From assembly GCA_964020975.1 (NCBI GenBank), contig OZ026629.1:49778634-49842633 (forward strand): DNA of 64,000 nt. The letters run 5' to 3'. Position numbers and translations under genes: made by a program. This stretch comes from Hermodice carunculata. Taxonomy: Eukaryota; Annelida; Polychaeta; Eunicida; Amphinomidae. The notes under the pieces are model-generated. The model saw nothing but the letters and a program-made list of their open reading frames with translations, was not told the origin of the DNA and did no database searches. Positions 37,301 through 46,352 of this stretch are shown here, in pieces. Position 1 is the first letter of the stretch. Each line of letters opens with the position of its first letter.

Positions 37301-40300
37301 CATGTTCACGAGCAAATTGTTTACAGTGACAGCCGAAAGGATACGAGTGATTACATAAGCTCTGCGACCTATGGTCAGCAGAGCTAAAATACATGAAAAT
37401 TTTTAAAATCACTGGAGCATGACCATTTGCACAAACTTCGTTGAGACTCACAAAAGGTGGATCCCCACCAAGTCTGAACAAGATCCAGCCAACAGTTTCA
37501 TACAAGTTGCAAATGAAAATGTGCACCGATGACAACGACAATGGACGACTAACCATCCTATAAAAAATTTTGTTAATCATAGGCATGTTAAGTTTAAGAC
37601 AATGAACAATGCCATATGAAACACATTATACAATACTCCCCAAACAGTGGCATAACACATACTTAACGATTTACTTCATACTTACCATATCTGTAATTTT
37701 ATTTTCTTTCCACCCAATTCCACTGTCTTGATTTTAAAATCAATGCCTACAAGATGAAACAAGAAGAAACTTTTAGCTTTTAATTCACTTACAACCAAAA
37801 TATATATATATAGATACATAAACAAGAAAATGAATTCAAAGAAAAGCTTTGTCACTCACTATATTTTCCTGAATTAATACCATACTGCTTTAATTCAAGT
37901 GCCATTTTAAATCTAATTCATATAATCCAAGTTGGACCTGACCTATAGCACCAACTGGTGCAAAAAATAAACAAATTAAAATAGATTATCATAAAATAAA
38001 ACAAAACTGAACAGAATAATGAAGTCATACAAATTTTTCAACCACTATGATCATCAGATATAGCCATTTTAACATGTTTGAACTAATAAACAAATGAAAA
38101 TAGATTATCATAAAATAAAACAAAACTGAATTGAATAATGAAGTCATACAAATTTTTCAACGACTATGATCATGAGATATAGCCAATTTAACATGTTTGA
38201 ACTGGGTTCTGATCTATTCCCCTCTTAAACTCAAAAGGAAATTATAAATTAGGAGTGAAGCTTGATCAGTCTTTGTGTACTGTTCATGTATTATATTTCG
38301 CATGTACCTAATTTTGCAAATATCTAGTTTTTCACCAGAATTTAATTTCATGATTTGCCTCTGCATTAAGTATGGGTGTTTTATTCATGATTCATACAAT
38401 TTGAATAGTCCATGTTACATACTCTAACAAAGGTAGAGACAATTTCTTGGACACTTGAAACTTTCCTGATATATTTAACACACTTGCAAAATTTATTACC
38501 TTACAAAATTAAATGTTGACAGTATTGTGGCAATGTCATCTCCTTGTGCATCTCTCAGATGGTCTCTAAAATATTTATGTTTAAAATTCATTTGAAAAAA
38601 AAAAATCCAAAAATGATCCAAGAAAGCTGATTTTGGATACATATCTGGTTCACCCTAACAAACACCCTTGATGTACATTTGGTGGAGTTTCAGTCTAAAT
38701 CCTTCTTGAGATTACAGTAACATCATCCCTTTACAGGCCATTCAGATCAGCTTGAAATAAAAAAACTTTGAAAATTAAAAACAAAAAACAAAAAGGAAAG
38801 AATAAAAAAAGATCAGAGGAAGCTGATTTTTTTTAATTTTTTTTTTTATAGGAATATGGTCCATCCTCAGATACATATATCTGACAAACATTTGGTAAAG
38901 CTGCACTGACTATACTGTTCATCATCCAAGAACAAGTGAGAAGCCTATCAGGGTAACCAAAATTCTACTGTATTTGCCCTGGGGACAACCAAAATTTGTC
39001 TAAATGTTATCCATGTTACCATGGGATTTGAACTGGTGGACATGTGAACGTGGTTTGTTCAAGGTAACCTAGACACACAAAACAGAAAATTACAGAATTT
39101 TCTCTGCAAAAATGTGCAGCCTTCATGTCAATACGGGCGTTCCGAGTTAGGGAGTTTTTTTAACACCAGGCTTTGCATGGTAGATTTTTGCCCTCCCACA
39201 TGCCCGACATGCCTGGTAACGCAATTCCGCGGTCAAGCTTTCCCGGGGTAATAGTAGGCCGAGACCAACACAGCGTGAAAGCGAAACCCATACGAGAATC
39301 GACGTGCAACAGTGATCATTCAGTTTCAGTGAACATGGCAGGAAATACGGACGACGGAGGAGCGGCGATTAACGTGATTGAACAGACGGGAAATGAACTA
39401 TACGACAAATTTTCAAAGATGAAAGTGGTTGACCTTAGGAAATTTCTAAAGATTCGCTGAGTGCATGGGGTACAAATATGTGAAGAAAGACCTAGTTGAG
39501 GAGAAAGATGATACCATGGACGTGCGGAGAGCTCGATTGGAGTTTCCCGATGGGAAGAAGCTGGGGGCTTTGCCTTACATATCTTCGATAACCTCCTGGA
39601 CAGAAGACCTGAAAGCAATGCCAGTGGTTGAGATGCCCCATGTCATCGCCTACCTAATAAGCAAATGTGACTGGACACCCAACAATGTTCAGAAGTGCCG
39701 CGAATCCAGGGGCTACCAACTTGCGGTACAGGGGCACATCCATAGGGTTAAGTTACACGCGCTGTCGAACTTTGTTTCATGCAAACTTTTGTATGTGAAG
39801 GCACTTTGTACAAGACAAACCTCGCAAGGCGAGGCGCCGTACCAGGTCTGGGGAAAAGTCACGGAAGAAGGGGTCATCCATACCGGAGGGTGCCAGTGTA
39901 CAGCGTAAGAGGGCTTTAATATTAATAGCTGATCTGAAAATGCTTGAAGGCCTACAGTGTGCCGGTGATCAGGTACCAAAGTTTGCAGACAGTGTATTGC
40001 GAATTTAGGTCAAGTGCTTTACTGTTAATTTCTGATTGCACCCGTCAAGCGCTAATCTGGTTAGTGGTCAGCCAAGCGCGAGGATCTTCAAAGCACTGGC
40101 AGAAGTGCGCCCCAGGCTAATCCCTCAGAACTCACCGAGTCAATCAAGGGTGACTTAATGCATGGTTAGTTGTGCCACAATGCAGGCCCCGATTTGTGTA
40201 GGTTTTGTCTCAGGTTTTGTGTCAGTATTTTTCATAGTGACCGTGTTTTCTGCTATCTGAGGTACACCCTGGTATCTTACAGTTGTGCACTGGCATGCTT

Positions 40301-43300
40301 TCTTGGAGTTACACTTGTAAGTTATTAAAATAACCGGCGTTAAAAAAATGACACCAACTTTCCCGTGTTAACACAATGGGGCAAAATGGCGAGACTTGAA
40401 AGTGTCCCCCGAGACCTGCAGAAACATCCGTGACATCGCGGGAACATAGTAGTCAGCGCCACTGGTGGCAAAAATTGTCCCTATCTCGGAACTAAGCTAT
40501 TTTATACTCTTTCCACAAGGTAATCAGCACTTTGTAAACATGTTTTGTTGCATCCTTGGTGGCAAAGTCAGTTGAGCAACAGCAGCCACTTTTATCTAGT
40601 GATCTACACTGTCACAGCAATGACACAACATGCAGTCATTTTTACCATGTGTCAGACTTTGCAGGACATAAACACCAGAATAGGTAAAAGTTGCATACAA
40701 ACTGGCAACAAATTTTACAATAAACACTGGCACATATTACCATGTTTTTATCACAATCATGGAAGTTGCAAATTTCACTTGCCATTGTCAGGGACTGCTG
40801 GTGCCATTAGCGCAATGCTAATATTTCATTCACATGGCTTTTGTTTAGAAACAAATTTGCAAATGGCTAATATCATTTTAACATGAATTATGAAAGTGTC
40901 ATGTCAAATTCTGCAGTGATTACTCTTTTATTTCCCAGTTTGGCTACAAATTTTGAAGGCTTGGATATGTCTCAGCATTGTGAAACCTGCAGTACTTCAG
41001 AACAATTTATGGACAAGTTGGCAGATTTGTCAACTATGCAATTTTGAGAGTACATGTAATGTTCCATTTATTTGGCTTAAGAACTTTGCAAAGAGCTAAT
41101 TTATTTTAACATGAATCATATACCAGTCAGGTTGAATTCTGCAGTGATTACTTTTCTATTCCCTAATTTGGCTACAAATTTTGAAGACCTAGATCTGCCT
41201 GTATACTTTTAAAAAACTGTTGCAGTTTTCTGGTCGAAGATCTCCATCATTTCTGGACCTTAAAATGCAATATGATAGATCCCTCACCCTGCTTACACTG
41301 TGGTCTCACTCATCCTGAAAGCCACACACATGTACTTCAGAGTTCACCCAGTTAATTTTTTATGTTGAACATTGAATGCACTTTTACAATTTGATTTACT
41401 GTTTGTTAAACTGATTTTTCGCCACGGGGAGGAGGTTGATTTTCACCATTAACTTGTCCTCTGTTCTCTCCACATTGGCTGTTTGTTTCCTTTAACATAA
41501 ATCTCATGGATCCTCAGATAGTGGCACAAGCACCCCCTACACTGCACTACAATTCGGTCACATTTGGCGAGCTAAATTTCACTTTTTTTTTAAATCCCTA
41601 ATTCACTTGGGACAAACCAATCCAGGAAGAATTGCCTACCTAGGATTTCCCACGTACAAGCGTGTTTAGCACTCTCATCACATTTCTTTATTCTGAATCA
41701 TGTCAGCATCCTGCACGTGCCATCAAACCCCCATATTTTCGTCAACAAGAAGTTGACAGAACTCATGGAAGAGATCTATCTCCACGTCAGTCTGTGACAT
41801 AACCCAATATACCAAGAACTTGTTATGCCAGGGTATATCAACAACAGCAATGGCCATTCGTGCGTAGCCCTTCTCAAGCTATAGAGCATTTAAACAATTC
41901 CTGATGAGCACCGATACGGGCGAAACGCGTCGACCTGCTTTCTAATTAAATACTGAAAATACGCTTTTTCAGAGAGGCCCAGAGCCGCCAGGCACTTGTC
42001 TGGTTTGTTTATTTAAATTTCACAATTATCTCATAAGCGATACCCACCTATTAGTGCTGTTGGCAAAATTAATGAGTTCAACTTATGACTTCATTGCATG
42101 CTACTCTGTTTCATTCATAATTACCAATAACTCTAAAAAACTGATTGTCCAACATGCAAAAACTGTACATGAACCATGTGTGGCAATCCATCGCATCTAC
42201 AGAACATGAAGGCTGGACTGGATAATCTTTGGACCTGGTTTTCATATTTAATATTTTTAAGACTGTGGCTACTAGCTAGTGGCTACAGTGCCCACTAGCC
42301 TCCGAATTTAAAAGTAATGTTATAGGGATTGTGATAAATAGTATTAGATCAGCAGCCATGCATAGTAATTTAGTAAATTAAAAAATTATAAAATCAATTT
42401 CGGTCACCACAGGATATTTAAGTTATCCTACAACACACTGATTCTTTGTGTTGCACATAAACTTACAACAAGGCACCTAAACTGAGATACATATATTAAT
42501 TTCTTTCAAATTTATGACAAGTAACATAATTACCATGCCCTTTCTCAAAAGTTTTCACACAATCTCACTGCCAATATCACAGAGTCTGATTATGATGTCT
42601 CAAGACTCAAGAACTAATCACATGCCACCATAGTTGAAAAATTAACAGGCACTGGACCTGGTTCTACACTAACCAGTGCTGTTTTATTTTAATAATTTAA
42701 CATAATAATTGTTAATAACGACATATCTATCACGACTCTCAGGAAAAAAAGAAAACTTTTCTTACTTTATTTTTCAATTCTCTGACAGGAGCAGTTGTGT
42801 ATCAGATGCATTAAGCACAAGTACCTTGCCATGATCGTAAATCCTCACCATGACTCAATGAGGGATTTACCCCCACACACACTACCATTACCATTTTGTG
42901 AAGATTACAATGTCAACTGGTTGTATATCATGTACGGATCACGCAATAATATATCAACGCAATTAGAAACCAGTTTACAGAGTCTTCACTTAGAAATTAA
43001 AAGATAAAAAAAAAAAAAAAACAAGCAAAAGTTATTCTTTTTTTCCATGGAAATCCAGAGTTACATATAATATGTCAGTCATATTAATTTCTACCAAGAC
43101 AAAGTCGGGCAATTACAAAATTACCCAGAAACAGAGAAACAACGGTTGGTAACTCGTGTTTTTGTATTTTATATATGTGTGACGATATGGTGAGTGTAAG
43201 TTCTCTTTAATATTTTTTCAATTAAAAATATACATTACAAAAATACATCTCTCGTTCTCAAACAAACAACCCATCTTCCTGTCGAATGGGTCCATCTTCA

Positions 43301-43509
43301 ATCCTTATTTTCCGACAACATTCGACAATGATCGAAACCACTTTCGGTCTTTCCACTCACACTTCCGTGACGCTGTACTCACCTATAGTTGAAATAAATG
43401 TTGTATTAAAAGCGTCATCGGAAAACCTAAACAATAAGCATGTTTTTCCTACACCAGAGTCGCCAATAAGAAGAAGCTTGAACAGCAAGTCGTATGTCTT
43501 CTTCGCCAT
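25254..43509 (-). CDS. RAB10: Rab10 small GTPase, complete six-exon coding region
   Basis: Rab10 is a membrane-anchored small GTPase that drives exocytic and recycling traffic (basolateral sorting, GLUT4 vesicles, tubular endosomes, cilia). Six minus-strand exons (43509-43383, 37746-37686, 30821-30683, 28962-28873, 27802-27701, 25331-25254) join with GT-AG introns and consistent phases to give 198 residues; vertebrate Rab10 has 200. Visible motifs: P-loop GDSGVGKT at 16-23, switch I ISTIGIDF near 39-46, DTAGQ at 64-68, NKCD at 122-125, SAK at 152-154, and terminal KCC at 196-198 for double geranylgeranylation. The switch II stretch ERFHTI keeps Thr73, the site LRRK2 phosphorylates in mammalian Rab10. 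Exon 4 (HANEDVEKM) and the [11 protein letters not shown] stretch fit Rab10 better than Rab8 or Rab13. The start has a good Kozak context (AAAATGG). No break is seen, so the gene looks functional. The hypervariable tail diverges from vertebrates, as expected. Confidence 0.96.
25855..27349. mobile_element. 1.5-kb Tc1/mariner-like element in Rab10 intron 5
   Basis: The ends are inverted: TACAGTTGTGATTAGAAATG at 25855 and its reverse complement ending at 27349, continuing to about 28 bp with two mismatches. Both ends carry TA, as expected for a TA target. The length suits a full mariner, but the longest frames show no DDE transposase motif, so it is probably non-autonomous. It fills about 63% of Rab10 intron 5. 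Confidence 0.65.
27701..27802 (-). CDS. RAB10: Rab10 exon 5 (SAK motif)
   Basis: A 102-base phase-0 exon coding for residues 140-173, from [20 protein letters not shown] to QAILNK. ETSAK is the G5 motif. The acceptor is TTTGCAG and the donor AAG|GTAAGA. Confidence 0.95.
28873..28962 (-). CDS. RAB10: Rab10 exon 4 (NKCD guanine-specificity motif)
   Basis: A 90-base phase-0 exon coding for residues 110-139. It starts [19 protein letters not shown] and ends KERGDS. NKCD is the base-recognition motif. The acceptor is TTGCAG and the donor AGT|GTAAGT. Confidence 0.95.
29386..29547. mobile_element. Small mariner/pogo-like MITE in Rab10 intron 3
   Basis: The left end TACAGTGAAACTTCATTATA and right end CAATGAGGTTTCACTGCATA are imperfect inverted repeats. 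The CAGTGAAAC start is shared with the element at 59744. There is no coding capacity. Confidence 0.55.
30683..30821 (-). CDS. RAB10: Rab10 exon 3 (switch II)
   Basis: A 139-base exon that completes Trp63 and codes for residues 64-109, from [18 protein letters not shown] to WLRNIDE. It contains catalytic Gln68 and Thr73. The acceptor is GTGTGCAG and the donor GAG|GTAAGT. Confidence 0.96.
31566..31718. repeat. Long hairpin / foldback element in Rab10 intron 2
   Basis: Arms of about 61 bp (31566-31626 and 31657-31718) pair with roughly 80-85% match around a loop of about 30 bases. Shared blocks are AATGAGGGTCG, TGGCATAATGAC and AGCTGGCATCG. It is either a MITE or a transcribed hairpin; both are possible because it lies in a transcribed intron. 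Confidence 0.7.
31931..33224 (-). mobile_element. 5'-truncated LINE with intact C-terminal ORF and 15-bp target duplications
   Basis: The element is flanked by the identical 15-mer TACTTGTAATGCTAA at 31916-31930 and 33225-33239. On the minus strand it starts abruptly inside the reverse transcriptase ([17 protein letters not shown]), just after where the YADD box would be. It runs uninterrupted to a stop at 32043. Landmarks are [10 protein letters not shown], the [14 protein letters not shown] block, LLYGSEIWG, and a C-terminal knuckle ERICLLC...[10 protein letters not shown]. The 3' UTR holds GCCGGAGGCC, AATAAATG and a short CTATT tail. The intact frame and perfect duplications indicate a fairly recent insertion. 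The clade is jockey/CR1-like; the exact family is unknown. Confidence 0.9.
33245..33960. repeat. Diverged tandem duplication (about 340-370 bp)
   Basis: Blocks TTGATCTG(G/A)AGG, TGACGTCCAAGCT-like and TTTTGGCTCA(C/T)AA recur about 340-370 bp apart. The sequence has no coding potential. The LINE described above inserted at its left side. Confidence 0.4.
33998..35256. mobile_element. TTAA-flanked DNA element, 1.26 kb, Rab10 intron 2
   Basis: The left end TTAAGGTGGAAGCTGTGAAG (33998) and right end CTTCAGACCTTCCACCTTAA (ending 35256) match in inverse at about 20 of 24 positions including TTAA. TTAA duplications are the hallmark of piggyBac and some other DNA transposons. No transposase frame was recognised, so it is non-autonomous or degraded. 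Confidence 0.55.
35975..36260 (+). repeat. Two-copy tandem repeat of 151 bp
   Basis: CTGCCATTTGCTCAAATTA(A/G)G, GTCATGGTGACA and GATAAGCATA recur at a spacing of 151 bp (35975 and 36126). A 17-base G run follows at 36304-36320. Confidence 0.75.
37686..37746 (-). CDS. RAB10: Rab10 exon 2
   Basis: A 61-base exon that completes Gly43 and codes for [19 protein letters not shown] plus two bases of Trp63. The acceptor is TTGTAG and the donor TG|GTAAG. The family usually has Gln where this protein has the first Gly of ELGGKK. This is the interswitch beta-hairpin. Confidence 0.94.
37966..38203 (+). repeat. Two-copy tandem duplication of 119 bp in Rab10 intron 1
   Basis: Two nearly identical 119-bp units share blocks such as AATAGATTATCATAAAATAA and GAAGTCATACAAATTTTTCA. 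Few differences exist, so the duplication is recent. It begins about 220 bp upstream of exon 2. Confidence 0.85.
39335..39906 (+). pseudogene. SAP/SWIM-domain gene fragment, antisense in Rab10 intron 1
   Basis: The first part, from ATG 39335, reads [17 protein letters not shown] and then a SAP-like segment [13 protein letters not shown]. The second part (39465-39906) begins [13 protein letters not shown], which looks like the second half of the same SAP motif, but lies in another frame. It runs on to [20 protein letters not shown] and stops at a good donor (GC|GTAAGA). GGCQC is the start of a SWIM zinc finger (CxC...CxH). Invertebrate genomes carry many such SAP-SWIM genes, often followed by a YqaJ-type nuclease domain. 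I did not find the CxH half or a nuclease exon downstream. The frame change suggests a pseudogene, or a sequencing error; splicing there is unlikely because no GT-AG pair fits. Confidence 0.6.
40813..41200 (+). repeat. Diverged two-copy repeat of about 240 bp
   Basis: ATTCTGCAGTGATTAC, TTGGCTACAAATTTTGAAG and TTTTAACATGAAT recur about 235-245 bp apart. No function is apparent. Confidence 0.6.
41901..41926 (+). ncRNA. Hammerhead-ribozyme-like core (unproven)
   Basis: CTGATGA (41901-41907) and GAAAC (41922-41926) are separated by GC(A)CCG-ATA-CGG-GC, which can form a five-pair stem II with one bulged A. A possible stem III partner (TGCG followed by TA) lies about 60 bp upstream, but a convincing stem I is missing. 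Hammerhead motifs are known in Penelope-like elements and retrozymes. Here the evidence is weak. Confidence 0.25.
43383..43509 (-). CDS. RAB10: Rab10 exon 1 (start, P-loop, switch I)
   Basis: Codes for residues 1-42 plus the first base of codon 43. It begins [14 protein letters not shown], contains the P-loop GDSGVGKT, and ends in FISTI. The donor is G|GTGAGT. The ATG is the first in frame and matches the conserved start of metazoan Rab10. Confidence 0.95.
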
Positions 43510-43850
43510 TTTGAAAATTTTTGAAAGTCAATATGGCGGCCAAAACCTCAGTCCATCAAGTGCCAAAAATACCGGTACAATTTCTTGGTAATCATATATT
43601 TCACTTCACACTAGTTCGACCATTTGCGTTTATATATTGTTTTACAGAACGACAAATAAATAAAACGTTGGTCTGTTTTATTCATACACCATAACAATAA
43701 TTGAAAGAATTGCCACATTTGGGCCACAAGGAATAGGGTGGATGAGTCACTTCCACATCCGGGCCACGTGCCATGCTGACCTTTCGCATCATGGGTCAAA
43801 ATGATCACCTGAAATCACCATGTGACACGTAACACACCAACAGGCAACAC
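43510..43850 (-). promoter_or_regulatory. Probable Rab10 5' UTR and proximal promoter
   Basis: This is the region just upstream of the Rab10 ATG. It is less AT-rich than its surroundings. It holds a GCCGCCATATTG element (43533-43545 area, one base from a YY1-type site), an E-box CACGTG at 43765-43770, and an AP-1-like TGAGTCA at 43743-43749. No TATA box stands out. The transcription start is not determined; the role is inferred from position. Confidence 0.4.
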
Positions 43851-44809
43851 ACAAACAAAACAATCATCCGGACAACCAAGAATTGCCGACAAATCATGTG
43901 TGGCAAAGCTGACCGATAATGTCTTTTGCGGTTCAAATGGACTCTGGATACAGCTGCAAAAACTGGCAATATTAATAAAATCATTAATTTATTTTGCCTC
44001 TGGCAAAGTTAATTTCAGTGCTCTGTTGCTGTTGGCACTGTCACCTGCTGCCAGCTTATCGTTTTGATTATTTTCAATATGTTTAAAACTCGTAAGTAAC
44101 AAAATATAAAAAGAAAGAAAGAAACAGAAACTGGAGCAATGTTAGAAACTTTCAAAACGTTTAAACTCTTAAGTAAAAAAGAAGGTAACAGAAAGCGGAG
44201 CAATGTTAGAAATTTCCCTGGAATAGTTGCCTGTTTCAGGGTCCCTAAAGTTAGATGTCTGCAAAAAGTGAATGGATGATTTCAGTTTTTAGCCCAGAAC
44301 CTCCTCCCACTTCCACCCTCCCCGTTCTGCAACGTAAATACATGAATCTCATTTTCATGTAGGCCTACGGACATGATGATAATGTTGAAAATTTATCAAA
44401 TCAAAATATTTCATCATAATAGAATTAACTCTTTGCTTAGCTTGGCTTTTGGTTTAATAAAAATTATTTTTTAAAAGCAGGTCGCGCTGAATGAAGAAAC
44501 GATCTTTTCCTTTTTTCATTTAAAAGTTTGCATTTTTTGCGGTTTCTAACTTGCATCTATTTTGGCGACTTTCTGCGATAGAAAACGAAGCAGTTTTTAA
44601 ACACCTCCTAAAATAGATTAGTTTCTTATCGCACAATGATTTTTTATGGCTTCCTTATAACGGCTGTCTTTGCGGAGGGGTAAAGACAGTGATGTCCCGT
44701 AAAACAGTATGATCCTCAGGCATTTGAGATAGACACTAAATGTAATCACTCAGCATATATAAGCAGGTGCTAAAGAGTGTTAAATTATCTTTAGTAGGAA
44801 GACTGCAGA

Positions 44810-44908
44810 ACTTTTTAATACTTTACAACATTATCCTGATTTTTGGGATCTACAGGTCAATCTGGGTAAAACTACCTTCATGAAATTTAGAAGGGGTCGA
44901 CAAAGGAA

Positions 44909-44982
<74 letters not shown>

Positions 44983-46050
44983 ATGGAAAAGTTGGAGTTT
45001 AAAGGTACCGAATTTAAAGGCTTGCTCACATTACTCCAAAACTCAAATGCATGGCGGGAGAACAAAAAGTGTTAGCTATAGTCAAGCAAAAAAGGCTATG
45101 TTAATGTTGATTAAAGCGTCCATTATGTGTATTGATTTACCAGTTAAAGTTATTTTAAATTTATTTGATAAAGTTATTATTCTAATCTTAATATACGCGG
45201 CCGCAGTATGGGGCACTCAAGTAGCCCAAAACGTCGAAGTTGTACAAGCGAAATATTGTAAACAAATTATTGATTCAAGCAACCAAGCTACAAACTCTGT
45301 AGTTTTGGGTGAATGGTGTCGTCATCCCTGCATAGTGTTTATTTCAACAAGTGTGTAAAGTATTGGATAAAATTATTGAATATGCCTAGAAACTTACAAG
45401 GTTCCAAGGAGCAACTTACGAATGTTAAAGTTGTTGGATGAAACATTTTTAATTTTCTCGAGTTTTTGGCCATGTAGGCGTATGGATTTATCGAGAAACA
45501 GGAGATGGTAGACATTTTATTGTAGAATTTTATACAAAGGTTACAGGACAATGCAACTCAGGCACCGATTCGTAGTATGTTGCAGTCACCCAAATTAAGA
45601 ACATATGCCAACTTTAACAATCTTTTGGAAATAAAAACATTTATTGAGTACTAACCTCCGAAAGATTTTAACTATTTTTTGCAAAATTTAGAGCATAAAA
45701 TCATCAGTTAGCTGCAGAAGCCAAGAGACGTGATAATGCACAGTGGAAGCTAGAGTATGCCCTTATTGTTTTGACAGAAGATGATGCCACTTCATTTACA
45801 TTTGTAAACTTTATGAGGATATTCGACAAAACTTTCAGATGTGTAGAGGAAGTACCATACCGCAAGATATATGTATGAGCTTCTTAATACAAAAGACACA
45901 GTAAGACTAATAGAAATCACACAGTCTATAAATGCAACACAACAGAGGGAACATTACACCAAAAGCTAATCTATAAGCCATATGTACAACAGAGCTTCAA
46001 AATATGTATTGTGCTTGTTACGCATAAGCATATGATGGGAACATATGTGA
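44810..46050 (+). mobile_element. Decayed LINE fragment
   Basis: Fragments read DLQVNLGKTTFMKF, LNLFDKVIILILIYAAAVWG and QAKYCKQII..VVLGEW. They follow the same order as [16 protein letters not shown] and KFCKQWL..AALGECG in the 32-33 kb LINE. A GAAA microsatellite (44907-44982) interrupts the coding part. Frames are broken several times. It is older than the intron-2 copy. Confidence 0.75.
44907..44982 (+). repeat. (GAAA)n microsatellite
   Basis: About 18 GAAA units lie inside the LINE fragment. The adjacent AAGG and GGAAGG variants suggest expansion from a local purine run. Confidence 0.97.
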
Positions 46051-46305
46051 AAACCTGATGTATAGTAACAATGTCTAATATCAGAATGTCAAAGCAATCG
46101 CCTCTGGCAAATTAGAATGATATATCATGGGTGGGTGGCCCGAAAAGCACATTCTTTGTTCTTCAAACTATCTTCTTCAGAAGAAAATCTTCTTTTCTAG
46201 TTCTTCAAACTATCTTCTTTCGAAGTTGACAAGTACAGACTTACTGTTAAAGAAGTTTACAAAATCCAAATATATAACCAAGCATCAAACTATTTAGACT
46301 CTTTA

Positions 46306-46307
<2 letters not shown>

Positions 46308-46348
<41 letters not shown>
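46308..46348. repeat. (TA)n microsatellite
   Basis: About 20 TA units end in TATGTATG. No nearby feature depends on it. Confidence 0.97.

Positions 46349-46349
<1 letters not shown>

Positions 46350-46352
<3 letters not shown>

Noticed and set aside
37134-37586. 150-codon minus-strand frame in Rab10 intron 2
   Set aside because: Sequence pieces recur at 35.46 kb (GAGTGAT..CAGCAGA blocks), so it is a dispersed repeat rather than a gene. The residues show no domain.
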